Assembly (NCBI RefSeq): GCF_001425605.1
Contig: NZ_LMRG01000029.1
Span: 186,001 to 250,000 of the forward strand
DNA: 64,000 bases
Reading direction: 5' to 3'
Source: Rhizobium sp. Leaf453
Lineage (GTDB): Bacteria; Pseudomonadota; Alphaproteobacteria; Rhizobiales; Rhizobiaceae
Below are positions 36,555 through 45,541 of the stretch, piece by piece (the first letter of the stretch is position 1; each line of letters starts with the position of its first letter). Below the pieces are notes generated by a model. The model searched no databases and was not told the origin of the DNA. It saw nothing but the letters and a program-made list of their open reading frames with translations. The translations under genes and the position numbers were made by a program.

Positions 36555-37721
36555 ATGGCGCAAGCGGCAGGACATCGGAACGGCGGCATGGTCAACAAAC
36601 TGAGCGGCAGCGGGTTGCAGCGCCAGATCATTTTCTGGCTGCTGTTCCTCGCAGGCTTCATCGCCTTCCTGATGGTTTTCAGCACGATCCTCCTGCCGTT
36701 CATTGCCGGCATGGCGCTCGCCTATTTCCTCGATCCTGTCGCCGACCGGCTGGAGCGATTGGGCATGAGCCGGCTGACGGCAACGATCGTCATCCTCATC
36801 GGCTTCATCTTTCTGTTTGCCCTGTCGCTGGTCGTCATCATTCCCATCATCTTTACCCAGGCGTCGGAGTTCATCGCCAAGATGCCGGGTTATGTCGCCA
36901 GACTGCAGGAATTCCTGACCAGCCCGGACACAGCCTGGCTGCCTGACTGGATTTCGAGCCAGATGGACACGATCAAGCAGAATTCCGCCAAGCTCCTGGA
37001 GCAGGGTGCGGGTTTCCTCGGGACGTTGTTCCAGCAATTGTGGAATTCGGGCATGGCGCTGCTCGACATCCTCTCGCTGTTCATCATCACCCCTGTCGTC
37101 GCCTTCTATCTGCTGCTCGACTGGGACCGGATGGTCGACAGGGTCGATAGCTGGGTTCCACGCGATCACGTCGCTACGGTTCGCCAGATTGCCGCCGACA
37201 TGAATACGACGATTGCCGGCTTCGTGCGCGGGCAGGGGTCGCTCTGCATCATTCTCGGCCTGTTCTATGGTCTGTCCTTGACCGTGGCCGGGCTGAACTT
37301 CGGGCTGCTGATCGGCCTGTTTGCCGGAATGATCAGCTTTATCCCCTATGTCGGCTCGTTGGTGGGGCTTGTGCTTGCCGTCGGCGTGGCACTCGTCCAG
37401 TTCTGGCCGGACTATCTCAATATCGGCATCGTGGCGGCGATATTCTTTGCCGGACAATTCCTGGAAGGCAATATCCTGCAGCCGAAGCTCGTTGGCAAAA
37501 GTGTCGGCCTGCACCCGGTCTGGCTGATGTTTGCCCTTCTGGCATTCGGCGCGCTGTTCGGTTTCGTCGGCCTGCTGGTCGCGGTGCCGGCAGCAGCGGC
37601 GATCGGCGTGCTTGTCCGCTTCGGGATCGGGCGTTACCTTGACAGCACGCTCTATCACGGCCATCGCCACATTCTGACCATCGAGCCGGAACACAGGCAG
37701 CCAGAGAAGCATCCAGAGTAA
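36555..37721 (+). CDS. AI-2E/PerM family permease
   Basis: This is a 388-residue membrane protein of the AI-2E transporter (PerM) family. There are about eight membrane segments, with pairs near the N-terminus (residues 22-70, 76-105) and a cluster at 210-370 containing [20 protein letters not shown]. The exported or imported substrate is not assigned for most members. It precedes hdaA by 7 bp, an arrangement typical of the rhizobial chromosome. A second ATG at 36588 is possible. Confidence 0.9.
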   Translation: MAQAAGHRNGGMVNKLSGSGLQRQIIFWLLFLAGFIAFLMVFSTILLPFIAGMALAYFLDPVADRLERLGMSRLTATIVILIGFIFLFALSLVVIIPIIFTQASEFIAKMPGYVARLQEFLTSPDTAWLPDWISSQMDTIKQNSAKLLEQGAGFLGTLFQQLWNSGMALLDILSLFIITPVVAFYLLLDWDRMVDRVDSWVPRDHVATVRQIAADMNTTIAGFVRGQGSLCIILGLFYGLSLTVAGLNFGLLIGLFAGMISFIPYVGSLVGLVLAVGVALVQFWPDYLNIGIVAAIFFAGQFLEGNILQPKLVGKSVGLHPVWLMFALLAFGALFGFVGLLVAVPAAAAIGVLVRFGIGRYLDSTLYHGHRHILTIEPEHRQPEKHPE

Positions 37722-37728
37722 ACAGCGT

Positions 37729-38415
37729 ATGGTCCGCAAGTTCGAACAATTGCCGCTCGTTTTCAAGCACGAGCCTCAAACCGGTCGTGACGATCTTCTG
37801 GTGTCCGAGCGCCTGACAGCGGCCGTTTCCATCATCGACAGCTGGCCGCGGTGGCCGTCACCAGTCGTCATCCTGGCGGGGCCTGTCGGTTCCGGTAAAT
37901 CGCATTTGGCCTCGATCTGGCGAGAGCGCAGCAATGCCGTCGCCATTCATCCCACTGCTGACAGCGATTCCGCCGAAGTCGCATCGATAGGTCCGGTTCT
38001 GTTCGAAGATGCCGATCGCCAGGGCTTCGATGACCGGGCACTTTTTCACGTAATCAACAGCGTGCGTGAAAACGGCCAGAGCCTTCTCATCACCAGCCGC
38101 CTCTGGCCGATGTCCTGGCCGGTCGAACTGCCGGACCTGCGGTCGCGGCTGAAGGCCGCAACGGTCGTGGAAATCGGCGAGCCGGATGACGAATTGCTGG
38201 CGCAGGTTCTCGTCAAGTTGCTTGCCGATCGCCAACTCGCGGTCGATGATCGTCTGATCGGTTACATCGTAGCGCGCATGGAGCGTTCGCTTGAAAGCGC
38301 TCAGACGATCGTCGAACGTCTGGACCATCTGGCGCTTGCACGCGGGACGCGCATCAATCGTGCCCTCGCGCTGGAAGTGCTGGATAGCATTGGAAAGACA
38401 CGCGAAATCGATTGA
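37729..38415 (+). CDS. hdaA: DnaA regulatory inactivator HdaA
   Basis: This 228-residue AAA+ protein helps switch off DnaA after initiation. The N-terminal QLPLVF (residues 7-12) matches the sliding-clamp binding motif. Walker A is AGPVGSGKSHL at residues 50-60, and the SRLWP/SRLKAA segments follow the Hda pattern. It is located between the permease gene and ppk; the PHO-box-like sequence starts immediately after its stop. Confidence 0.9.
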   Translation: MVRKFEQLPLVFKHEPQTGRDDLLVSERLTAAVSIIDSWPRWPSPVVILAGPVGSGKSHLASIWRERSNAVAIHPTADSDSAEVASIGPVLFEDADRQGFDDRALFHVINSVRENGQSLLITSRLWPMSWPVELPDLRSRLKAATVVEIGEPDDELLAQVLVKLLADRQLAVDDRLIGYIVARMERSLESAQTIVERLDHLALARGTRINRALALEVLDSIGKTREID

Positions 38416-38433
38416 CTGTCACAGTTCCGTCGT
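38416..38433 (+). promoter_or_regulatory. PHO-box candidate upstream of ppk
   Basis: The sequence CTGTCAC-AGTT-CCGTCGT has two 7-bp half-sites at 11-bp periodicity. The first matches the PhoB half-site CTGTCAT at 6 of 7 positions, the second at 5 of 7. It sits 52 bp before the ppk ATG, right after the hdaA stop. PhoB control of ppk is known in other proteobacteria; here it is inferred. Confidence 0.6.
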
Positions 38434-38485
38434 CAAATTGGGCTAGCTGCTTCGAGAAAAGCCAAGAAAAAAGGGCCGGGGGACA

Positions 38486-40672
38486 ATGGATACATCGACA
38501 TCACCAGCGAATGTGAACACTCCGGTGGCCGATGAAATCGACCTGCTGACAAGCCCCGACCGCTTCATTAACCGCGAATTTTCCTGGCTGCAGTTCAACC
38601 GACGCGTTCTTGAAGAGACGCTGAATACGGCCCATCCGCTTCTTGAGCGCGTGCGCTTCCTGTCGATTTCCGCCGCCAACCTCGACGAATTCTTCATGGT
38701 GCGCGTCGCTGGTCTCGAGGGCCAGGTGCGCCAGGGTGTGCTTGTCCGCAGCCCGGACGGAAAGACGCCGGCCGAGCAGCTTGAAGACATCCTGAAGGAG
38801 ATCGACAACCTGCAGATGGAGCAGCAGGCCTCACTGGCCGTTCTGCAGCAATATCTCGCCAAGGAAGACATTCTGATCGTCCGACCGGTCTCGCTGTCGC
38901 AGCAGGACCGGACCTGGCTTGCGAACGAGTTCGAGCAATCGATTTTCCCGGTCCTGACGCCGTTGTCGATCGACCCGGCGCATCCGTTCCCGTTCATTCC
39001 CAATCTCGGCTTCAGCATGGGGCTGCAACTGGTCAGCAAGCGCGGCCGCGAGCCGATGACGGCTTTGCTACGCCTGCCGGTGGCGCTGGACCGGTTCATC
39101 CGGTTGCCGGACGCCAAGTCGGTAATCCGCTACATCACGCTGGAGGATGCCGTCAGCCAGTTCATCGAGCGGCTGTTCCCCGGCTACGAGGTCAAGGGCT
39201 CCGGCACCTTCCGCATCATCCGAGACAGCGATATCGAAGTGGAGGAAGAGGCCGAAGATCTCGTTCGTTTCTATGAAACGGCGCTGAAGCGCCGCCGGCG
39301 TGGGTCGGTCATCCGCATCGAGATCGATTCTGAAATGCCGCTGGAATTGCGCCATTTCGTCGTGTCTGAACTCAACGTGCCGGAAAACCGCGTCGCGGTT
39401 CTGCCCGGTCTTCTCGCTCTCAACACGCTGTCCGAAATCACAAAGGCGCCGCGCGACGATTTGCGCTTCGAGCCGTACAATGCGCGATTTCCCGAGCGTG
39501 TCCGCGAACACGCCGGAGACTGTCTCGCTGCCATCCGCGAAAAGGACATGGTCGTCCACCACCCCTACGAAAGCTTCGACGTGGTGGTCCAGTTCCTTCT
39601 CCAGGCTGCGCGCGATCCTGATGTTCTGGCGATAAAGCAGACGCTTTACCGCACCTCCAACGACAGCCCGATCGTTCGCGCTCTGATCGACGCGGCCGAG
39701 GCCGGTAAGTCGGTAACAGCTCTGGTCGAATTGAAGGCGCGGTTTGACGAAGAGGCCAATATCCGCTGGGCACGCGATCTCGAGCGCGCCGGCGTACAGG
39801 TCGTGTTCGGCTTCATCGAACTGAAGACCCACGCCAAGATGTCGATGGTTGTGCGCCGCGAGGAAGGCAAGCTTCGGACCTATTGCCACCTCGGCACCGG
39901 CAACTACCACCCGGTCACAGCGAAGATTTATACCGATCTGTCCTTCTTCACCTGCAATCCGGATATTGCCCATGACATGGCCAATATCTTCAACTTCATC
40001 ACCGGCTACGGCGAGCCGGAGGAGGGGATGAAGCTGGCGATTTCGCCACATACGCTGCGTCCGCGAATCCTCCAGCATATCGGCGAGGAGATTGCCCATG
40101 CAGAGGCCGGACGTCCTGCATCGATCTGGATGAAGATGAATTCGCTGGTCGATCCGGAGACCATTGACGCGCTCTACCGCGCCAGCCGTGCGGGCGTGGA
40201 AATCGATCTGGTGGTGCGCGGCATCTGCTGTCTGCGGCCGCAAGTGCCGGGATTGTCCGATAATATCCGGGTCAAGTCGATCGTCGGCCGCTTTCTTGAG
40301 CATTCGCGCATCTTCTGCTTCGGAAATGGGCACGGGCTTCCATCCGAGCATGCGCTCGTATATATCGGCTCCGCGGACATGATGCCGCGTAATCTGGATC
40401 GGCGGGTGGAGACCCTTGTGCCTCTCACCAACCGGACCGTGCATGAGCAGGTGTTGTCGCAGATCATGCTGGGAAATCTTATCGACAACCAGCAGAGCTA
40501 CGAAATTCTGCCGGACGGAACGTCGCGGCGCATGGAAGTGGCCAGGGACTCCGAACCGTTCAATACGCAGGTCTATTTCATGACCAATCCCAGCCTTTCC
40601 GGGCGGGGCGAGGCCTTGAAATCCAGCACGCCCAAGGTAATTGCCGGCTGGAAAAGCGGTCGCAGAAGATAA
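38486..40672 (+). CDS. ppk: Polyphosphate kinase 1
   Basis: This 728-residue PPK1 reversibly polymerises the gamma phosphate of ATP into polyphosphate. The two histidines used for autophosphorylation are present: His449 in [14 protein letters not shown] and His606 in [12 protein letters not shown]. The N-terminal PP-kinase domain starts [23 protein letters not shown] lies directly before the ATG. It sits 12 bp from ppx, and a PHO-box-like site is upstream. Confidence 0.97.
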   Translation: MDTSTSPANVNTPVADEIDLLTSPDRFINREFSWLQFNRRVLEETLNTAHPLLERVRFLSISAANLDEFFMVRVAGLEGQVRQGVLVRSPDGKTPAEQLEDILKEIDNLQMEQQASLAVLQQYLAKEDILIVRPVSLSQQDRTWLANEFEQSIFPVLTPLSIDPAHPFPFIPNLGFSMGLQLVSKRGREPMTALLRLPVALDRFIRLPDAKSVIRYITLEDAVSQFIERLFPGYEVKGSGTFRIIRDSDIEVEEEAEDLVRFYETALKRRRRGSVIRIEIDSEMPLELRHFVVSELNVPENRVAVLPGLLALNTLSEITKAPRDDLRFEPYNARFPERVREHAGDCLAAIREKDMVVHHPYESFDVVVQFLLQAARDPDVLAIKQTLYRTSNDSPIVRALIDAAEAGKSVTALVELKARFDEEANIRWARDLERAGVQVVFGFIELKTHAKMSMVVRREEGKLRTYCHLGTGNYHPVTAKIYTDLSFFTCNPDIAHDMANIFNFITGYGEPEEGMKLAISPHTLRPRILQHIGEEIAHAEAGRPASIWMKMNSLVDPETIDALYRASRAGVEIDLVVRGICCLRPQVPGLSDNIRVKSIVGRFLEHSRIFCFGNGHGLPSEHALVYIGSADMMPRNLDRRVETLVPLTNRTVHEQVLSQIMLGNLIDNQQSYEILPDGTSRRMEVARDSEPFNTQVYFMTNPSLSGRGEALKSSTPKVIAGWKSGRRR

Positions 40673-40684
40673 AAGCGGAATGGC

Positions 40685-42205
40685 ATGGTAGAATCTGAAG
40701 CCCAGGGGCGTTTGCCTGGAATTGCCCCGGTCTCCGTCGTGGATATTGGGTCGAACTCGATTCGACTGGTCATCTATGAAGGATTGAGCCGTTCTCCGGC
40801 CGTTCTGTTCAATGAAAAGGTGATGTGCGGGCTCGGCAAGGGCATCGACGCGACCGGCCGCATGGACGCCGAGAGTGTCGAGCGTGCGCTGAAGGCCCTG
40901 CACCGCTTCAAGGCGCTGTCGACCCAAGCGCGCGCATCGACGGTCTTCGCGCTGGCAACAGCTGCGGCTCGTGATGCCTCAAATGGACCGGACTTCATCC
41001 GCCGCGCCGAAATCATTCTCGGCCAGAAAGTTCGTGTACTGACCGGTGAGGAGGAAGCCTATTTCTCCGCCATGGGCATCATCAGCGGTTACCACGATCC
41101 CGATGGCATCGTCGGCGATCTCGGCGGTGGGTCGCTCGAACTGGTCGACGTGATCGGCACGAAGATCGGGAAGGGCATCACGCTGCCGCTCGGCGGCATC
41201 CGGCTTTCGGAACACGCCGAAGGATCGATCGTCAAGGCCCGCAGCCATGTCCGACGCTACATGAAGGGTGCCAGTGTTCTGGAAAAAGGGGCAGGGCGAA
41301 CCTTTTATGCGGTCGGCGGTACCTGGCGGTCGATCGCCAAGCTGCATATGGAACTGCGCAATTACCCGCTCCACATGATGCAGGGCTATGAAATCTCCTA
41401 CGACGAGGCCATGGCCTTTCTGCCGGAAATTATCGAACCGAAGGATACAAGGGCCCCAGCCTACGCCCATATTTCGAAGAGCCGCCGCAATCTCCTGCCT
41501 TTCGGCGCCATCGCCCTGCAGGAGACGATCGCCCAGATGAAGCCGGCGCGAATCTCGTTCTCGGCGCTTGGCGTTCGCGAAGGCTATCTGCTTTCGCTTC
41601 TATCCGACACCGTTCGCGCCCATGACCCGCTCCTGACAGCAGCGCGCGAAATCGCCATCCTGCGCGCCCGTTCCCCCGAACATGCGCGTGAACTTGCCGA
41701 TTGGAGCGGCAAGGTGGTGCCGCATTTCGGCATCACCGAAACGGAGGAAGAGGGACGTTATCGCCAGGCTGCCTGTCTGCTGGCCGATATCAGCTGGCGC
41801 GCCCATCCCGATTACCGCGGCCTGCAGGCGCTGAACATCATCGCCCACAGCACATTCTCCGGCATCACCCATGCCGGTCGCGCCTATATCGCCCTTGCAA
41901 ATTACTACCGGTTCGAAGGGCTGAACGATGACGGGGCCACCGAGCCCTTGGCAGCCATCGCGACGCCGCGCCTGCTGGAACTCGCAAAGCTGCTCGGAGG
42001 CCTGCTCAGGGTCGTCTATCTCCTGTCGGCATCCATGCCGGGCGTGGTTCGCAATCTCGACATTCGTCCATCGAAGGCCGCTGATTTCGATCTGGAATTC
42101 GTTGTTCCATCGGCCTATTCGGAGTTTGAGGGAGAAAGACTGGAAGGGCGCTTGCAGCAATTGGCAAAGCTGACGGGCAAGCGGATCGCGTTCCGGTTCC
42201 TTTAG
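40685..42205 (+). CDS. ppx: Exopolyphosphatase (Ppx/GppA family)
   Basis: This is a 506-residue Ppx/GppA phosphatase. It carries the ASKHA nucleotide and phosphate motifs near the N-terminus (VVDIGSNSIRLVIYEG, residues 18-33, and GDLGGGSLELVDV near 140) plus the C-terminal HD-like region. It releases phosphate from polyphosphate ends, or pppGpp from the GppA-type subset. Following ppk by 12 bp, it makes a synthesis/degradation operon, likely phosphate-controlled. Confidence 0.93.
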   Translation: MVESEAQGRLPGIAPVSVVDIGSNSIRLVIYEGLSRSPAVLFNEKVMCGLGKGIDATGRMDAESVERALKALHRFKALSTQARASTVFALATAAARDASNGPDFIRRAEIILGQKVRVLTGEEEAYFSAMGIISGYHDPDGIVGDLGGGSLELVDVIGTKIGKGITLPLGGIRLSEHAEGSIVKARSHVRRYMKGASVLEKGAGRTFYAVGGTWRSIAKLHMELRNYPLHMMQGYEISYDEAMAFLPEIIEPKDTRAPAYAHISKSRRNLLPFGAIALQETIAQMKPARISFSALGVREGYLLSLLSDTVRAHDPLLTAAREIAILRARSPEHARELADWSGKVVPHFGITETEEEGRYRQAACLLADISWRAHPDYRGLQALNIIAHSTFSGITHAGRAYIALANYYRFEGLNDDGATEPLAAIATPRLLELAKLLGGLLRVVYLLSASMPGVVRNLDIRPSKAADFDLEFVVPSAYSEFEGERLEGRLQQLAKLTGKRIAFRFL

Positions 42206-42516
42206 GCTAAACTTGATCCGGATTTTCTCCGGCATGGGAGCGGCGATGTCGTTGCGCGAGAGTTTTCTTTCCGCGCCTGCGTGGTTGATTGCCCAAAATA
42301 CAAGAATTTTTCAACAAGACGCGATGCCAAGTTTGGATGTCGCTGCCGGATTCTATTTGAACCAAAGTATACATGGCTGGGCAGCAAAGTGCATCTGGAG
42401 GTTTTTTACAGTGGAAACCGCGTAAATTGTTGCGGAGCCTATCTCGCTAACACAATTCATGGTAATTGAGTGGCCGTTGGAAAGCATGCCAACCGAGTTT
42501 CGAGGGAGCGAAAATC
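42206..42516. other. ppx-RTX intergenic region
   Basis: In this 311 bp stretch I see no terminator with a U-tract after ppx. A short inverted repeat CAATT (42453-42457)/AATTG (42464-42468) lies 48 bp before the RTX start. AT content rises between 42290 and 42460. A 70-codon open frame (42213-42425) has no ribosome site and is not supported. Confidence 0.5.
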
Positions 42517-43854
42517 ATGCCAACTTTTACACTGAAATCACTAGGCGGGCGCGGCGCCGATCTCAGCCAATACGACATAACTGATCTTGCGACATATGAC
42601 TCGTGGACGGGAAGCTCCACGTTGGTCAAGTTTTTTGATGACGCACTCAACTATACGCAGTTCACGGGCACTGGCATTACGGCCAAGGTCAGCGGCGGGC
42701 GTTTGCAGGATGTCACGGCTGGTACGATCCAGTCCTTCACGCTTGTCGTCGCCGGGGTCAAGGTGATCTCCGTGACGGGGCTCAACCTGTCGGCCGTTAC
42801 GCTTTTCGACTTTTATCAAGCTCAAAATCCGCTGGGTGCCGTCAATTACATACTCGGGGGTGACGATACGATCCATGGCACCGAGTTGAAGGATGTCCTT
42901 GCGTCGGGCAATGGGAACGATCGCATTCTGGGGAATGGTGGCAGCGACATTCTGAGCGGCGACGCCGGTAATGATTCACTGCTCGGGGGTGACGGCAACG
43001 ACGCGCTCAATGGTGGTACCGGCAATGACCGGCTTTACGGCGACGCGGGTACGGATACGCTTCGAGGCAACAGCGGCGACGATACGCTTTCCGGTGGCGC
43101 TGCGGACGATTCACTTTACGGCGGTGCCGGCGTGGATACGCTTGAGGGTGGTACCGGCAATGACAAGATCTTCGGTGACACGGAAAATGACCGGTTGGTC
43201 GGCGGATCTGGTAATGACACGCTTGATGGCGGCACCGGCAACGACCGGCTTTACGGTGACGCCGGCGTGGACACGCTTCTTGGCGGCACCGGCAACGACA
43301 TAATGGCGGGCGGGACCGACAACGATACGCTTCGTGGCGGTGTCGGCGCTGACACTCTCGAAGGAGAGGCGGGTAACGACAAGCTTTACGGCGACGAAAA
43401 TGATGACCGTGTCCTCGGCGGTGACGGGAACGACACGGTATACGGTGGTACGGGCAATGACGGGCTTTATGGTGACGCGGGCATCGACCGACTTATCGGC
43501 GGTCTTGGCAGTGACCGGCTGTATGGTGGCGCCGCCGCAGATACCTTTGCTTTTGCGACGATTGGGGATTCGACGGTCGCAGCGTCGGGCCAGGATACGA
43601 TTTACGATTTCAAGCAGTCGGAACTCGATAAGATCGACCTGAAGTCGATCGACGCGGACGAGACAATCGCTGGAAACCAGACGTTCAGCTTTATCGGAAC
43701 CGCTGGGTTCCATGGCGATGCCGGTGAGTTGCGTTATGCCAAGACGACAGCACGCACTTATATTCAGGGCGATGTCGATGGCGATGGTACGGCAGATTTC
43801 CAAATCTGGATCAATTCCCTCGTGACCCTCAAGAGTGCCGACTTCATTCTCTGA
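42517..43854 (+). CDS. RTX calcium-binding protein 1
   Basis: This 445-residue protein has an N-terminal beta-rich domain (1-125), about 24 tandem RTX nonapeptides (roughly 126-350; GGxGxDxLx, e.g. GGTGNDRLYGDAG) and a C-terminal domain (350-445) ending SADFIL. There is no N-terminal signal; the acidic-plus-hydrophobic C-terminal tetrapeptide (DFIL) fits a type I secretion signal. No secretion genes lie nearby. It is paralogous to the gene at 44.1 kb in both terminal domains. GAGGGAG precedes the ATG. Confidence 0.9.
   Translation: MPTFTLKSLGGRGADLSQYDITDLATYDSWTGSSTLVKFFDDALNYTQFTGTGITAKVSGGRLQDVTAGTIQSFTLVVAGVKVISVTGLNLSAVTLFDFYQAQNPLGAVNYILGGDDTIHGTELKDVLASGNGNDRILGNGGSDILSGDAGNDSLLGGDGNDALNGGTGNDRLYGDAGTDTLRGNSGDDTLSGGAADDSLYGGAGVDTLEGGTGNDKIFGDTENDRLVGGSGNDTLDGGTGNDRLYGDAGVDTLLGGTGNDIMAGGTDNDTLRGGVGADTLEGEAGNDKLYGDENDDRVLGGDGNDTVYGGTGNDGLYGDAGIDRLIGGLGSDRLYGGAAADTFAFATIGDSTVAASGQDTIYDFKQSELDKIDLKSIDADETIAGNQTFSFIGTAGFHGDAGELRYAKTTARTYIQGDVDGDGTADFQIWINSLVTLKSADFIL
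42886..43545 (+). repeat. RTX nonapeptide coding array
   Basis: About 24 in-frame 27-bp units encode the GGxGxDxLx beta-roll. Larger units recur, such as GGxGNDRLYGDAG near 43015-43060, 43230-43275 and 43450-43490, showing internal duplication. Such an array is prone to copy-number change and assembly collapse. Confidence 0.85.
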
Positions 43855-43882
43855 TGCAAAGATGAAATCGGTTTAATTAAAA

Positions 43883-43908
43883 ATAGGCCGGGCGAAAGCT
43901 CGGCCTAT
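43883..43908 (+). terminator. Terminator of RTX gene 1
   Basis: Arms 43883-43893 and 43898-43908 form an 11 bp stem with one G-U pair and a GAAA tetraloop, followed by CTTTC. It lies 29 bp beyond the stop. Confidence 0.75.
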
Positions 43909-44105
43909 CTTTCGTTGACCGCATATCTGAAGTTCAGCAATTCACGAATCTCGAGTGGCGCGAAATCATTGCAGCCGAATTGTGGAGCGAACCGCAGTCG
44001 TGTGCCGGCGGTAGCACTATCCCAACCGAAAGCTATCGGGTCGTCTGCGGTTGTTGCTGTCGCGGTACTGTCTTTGCTTTCTGCGACCAGATATGCTTCG
44101 GCCAT
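43905..44105 (-). pseudogene. Decayed 3' end of a phytase-like gene
   Basis: This 66-codon open frame on the minus strand contains NDFAPLEIRELLNF. This aligns to NEFVLLEVGEFLNA at the end of the intact phytase-like protein at 45.5 kb (7 of 14 identical, 4 similar). Upstream, TRLRFAP parallels NNLPFSAG. The DNA around 43929-43975 is similar to 45550-45596. It also lies in the same place, just after an RTX gene and a terminator, antisense to it. I read it as the remnant of a second phytase-like gene. A small functional gene is not excluded. Confidence 0.45.
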
Positions 44106-44147
44106 ATAGTAGTTTTTCCAATATTTGACGTTTGATGGAGGATGTTG

Positions 44148-45470
44148 ATGGCAACCTTTACGTACGCGGACCTCGGCGGCGGAATTGATATGACGCTGAC
44201 GACGACGGATGGGGTTTTGGGCTACAAATTCTGGAGTGCCTCGTCGACATCTTTGAAGCTGTACGACAATTCTTCGAATTACACTCTGTTTACAGGCAGC
44301 GGGCTCAAGGTGACCTCAAAGTCCGGCACGCTGACCGATATCACCGCCGGCACGGTAACCGGCATCAAGGGCGTGACAGCTGGGAAGGTCGCGGTGACGG
44401 TTACCGGCCTGAGCGTTTCGGCGGTTAAACTCGGCGATGCGGTCTTCGCGCACGATGATGCTGCCTTTCTGTCCGTGTTGCTCGCCGGCAATGATACGAT
44501 CAACGGAACGGCCTATGGCGATGGCCTGCTGGGTGGGGCCGGAAACGACATCCTGAAAGGCAATGGCGGTGATGATTCGCTGATGGGGGCAATCGGAGCC
44601 GACCAGCTCCTTGGCGGTACAGGCTTTGATACGGTTTTTTACGTCGCAGCGACAAAGGGTGTCGTGGCCAGCCTTGCGAAGCCCTCGCTCAACACCAATG
44701 AGGCCAAGGGAGACACCTACTCATCGATCGAGGGTCTGGTTGGATCGCGCTTTGCCGATAGCCTGACCGGCAATAGCGGGGCCAATTACTTGTCGGGGCA
44801 GGCCGGAAACGATGTCCTCGACGGAGGGGCCGGCGATGATGCGCTGGCGGGAGGCGCGGGCGCAGATACGCTGCGTGGCGGCGATGGCCGGGACATGGTC
44901 GACTACGCCTTTGCCACGAAGGGCGTCGTCGCCAGCCTTGCCAAGTCTTCGATCAACACCAATGACGCAAAGGGTGATATCTATTCCTCGATCGAGGAGT
45001 TGCAGGGCTCCGAATTTTCCGACAAGCTCTACGGCAACGGTTCTGCCAATGGACTGGCAGGGCTCAAGGGAAATGACGTCGTCGATGGTGGTGGTGGCAA
45101 TGACATCATCTATGGTGACGCCGGCGCCGACGATCTGACCGGCGGTACCGGTAAGGATACGTTCGCGTATTTTGCCGCCTCCGATTCCAAGGTCGCCGCC
45201 TCCGGCCGTGATACGATCTTCGATTTCTCCGCCAGCCAAGGCGACAAGATCGATCTGTCGGACATCGACGCGATCAGCAAGAGCACCAAGGACGATGCGT
45301 TCACCTTTATCGGCACCGCTGCGTTCCACGGCAAGGCGGGTGAATTGCGCTACGTCAAGCAGAGTTCCGACACCTATGTCTACGCTGACATCAACGGCGA
45401 CAAGACGGCGGATTTTGCTATCCATTTCGATGATGCACTGACTCTCTCCAAGGGTTATTTCGTCCTCTGA
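44148..45470 (+). CDS. RTX calcium-binding protein 2
   Basis: This is a 440-residue paralogue of the upstream RTX protein. An N-terminal beta-rich domain (1-115) shares TAGTV..V.VTGL.VSAV spacing. The middle has RTX nonapeptides broken by two copies of a longer module (TKGVVASLAK...NTN...AKGD.YSSIE...G). A C-terminal domain has FTFIGTAAFHGKAGELRYVK, near-identical in pattern to its sister, and ends GYFVL. No signal peptide, so type I secretion is expected. GGAG lies 7 bp before this ATG, preferred over one two codons earlier. Confidence 0.9.
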   Translation: MATFTYADLGGGIDMTLTTTDGVLGYKFWSASSTSLKLYDNSSNYTLFTGSGLKVTSKSGTLTDITAGTVTGIKGVTAGKVAVTVTGLSVSAVKLGDAVFAHDDAAFLSVLLAGNDTINGTAYGDGLLGGAGNDILKGNGGDDSLMGAIGADQLLGGTGFDTVFYVAATKGVVASLAKPSLNTNEAKGDTYSSIEGLVGSRFADSLTGNSGANYLSGQAGNDVLDGGAGDDALAGGAGADTLRGGDGRDMVDYAFATKGVVASLAKSSINTNDAKGDIYSSIEELQGSEFSDKLYGNGSANGLAGLKGNDVVDGGGGNDIIYGDAGADDLTGGTGKDTFAYFAASDSKVAASGRDTIFDFSASQGDKIDLSDIDAISKSTKDDAFTFIGTAAFHGKAGELRYVKQSSDTYVYADINGDKTADFAIHFDDALTLSKGYFVL

Positions 45471-45487
45471 CGGCACTTGAAGGCAAC

Positions 45488-45521
45488 AAAAGGCCCCGCA
45501 ACGCAGGTTGCGGGGCCTTTT
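45488..45521. terminator. Bidirectional terminator after RTX gene 2
   Basis: A 15 bp perfect stem (45488-45502 with 45507-45521) has a GCAG loop, A-run on one side and T-run on the other. It serves RTX gene 2 and the convergent phytase-like gene. Confidence 0.95.
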
Positions 45522-45541
45522 TTCTTGAGGCTAGTCGATGC

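Noticed and set aside
39068-40927. 619-codon frame antisense to ppk
   Set aside because: ppk active-site histidines and family length are on the other strand.
42213-42425. 70-codon frame after ppx as a small gene
   Set aside because: No ribosome site, no recognisable composition and it ends in AT-rich sequence.
42886-43545. Tandem repeats as a CRISPR or satellite array
   Set aside because: The repeats are 27 bp, in frame and encode RTX nonapeptides; there are no unique spacers.
43915-44109. 65-codon plus-strand frame between the RTX genes
   Set aside because: The minus-strand frame is explained better by similarity to the phytase-like C-terminus.
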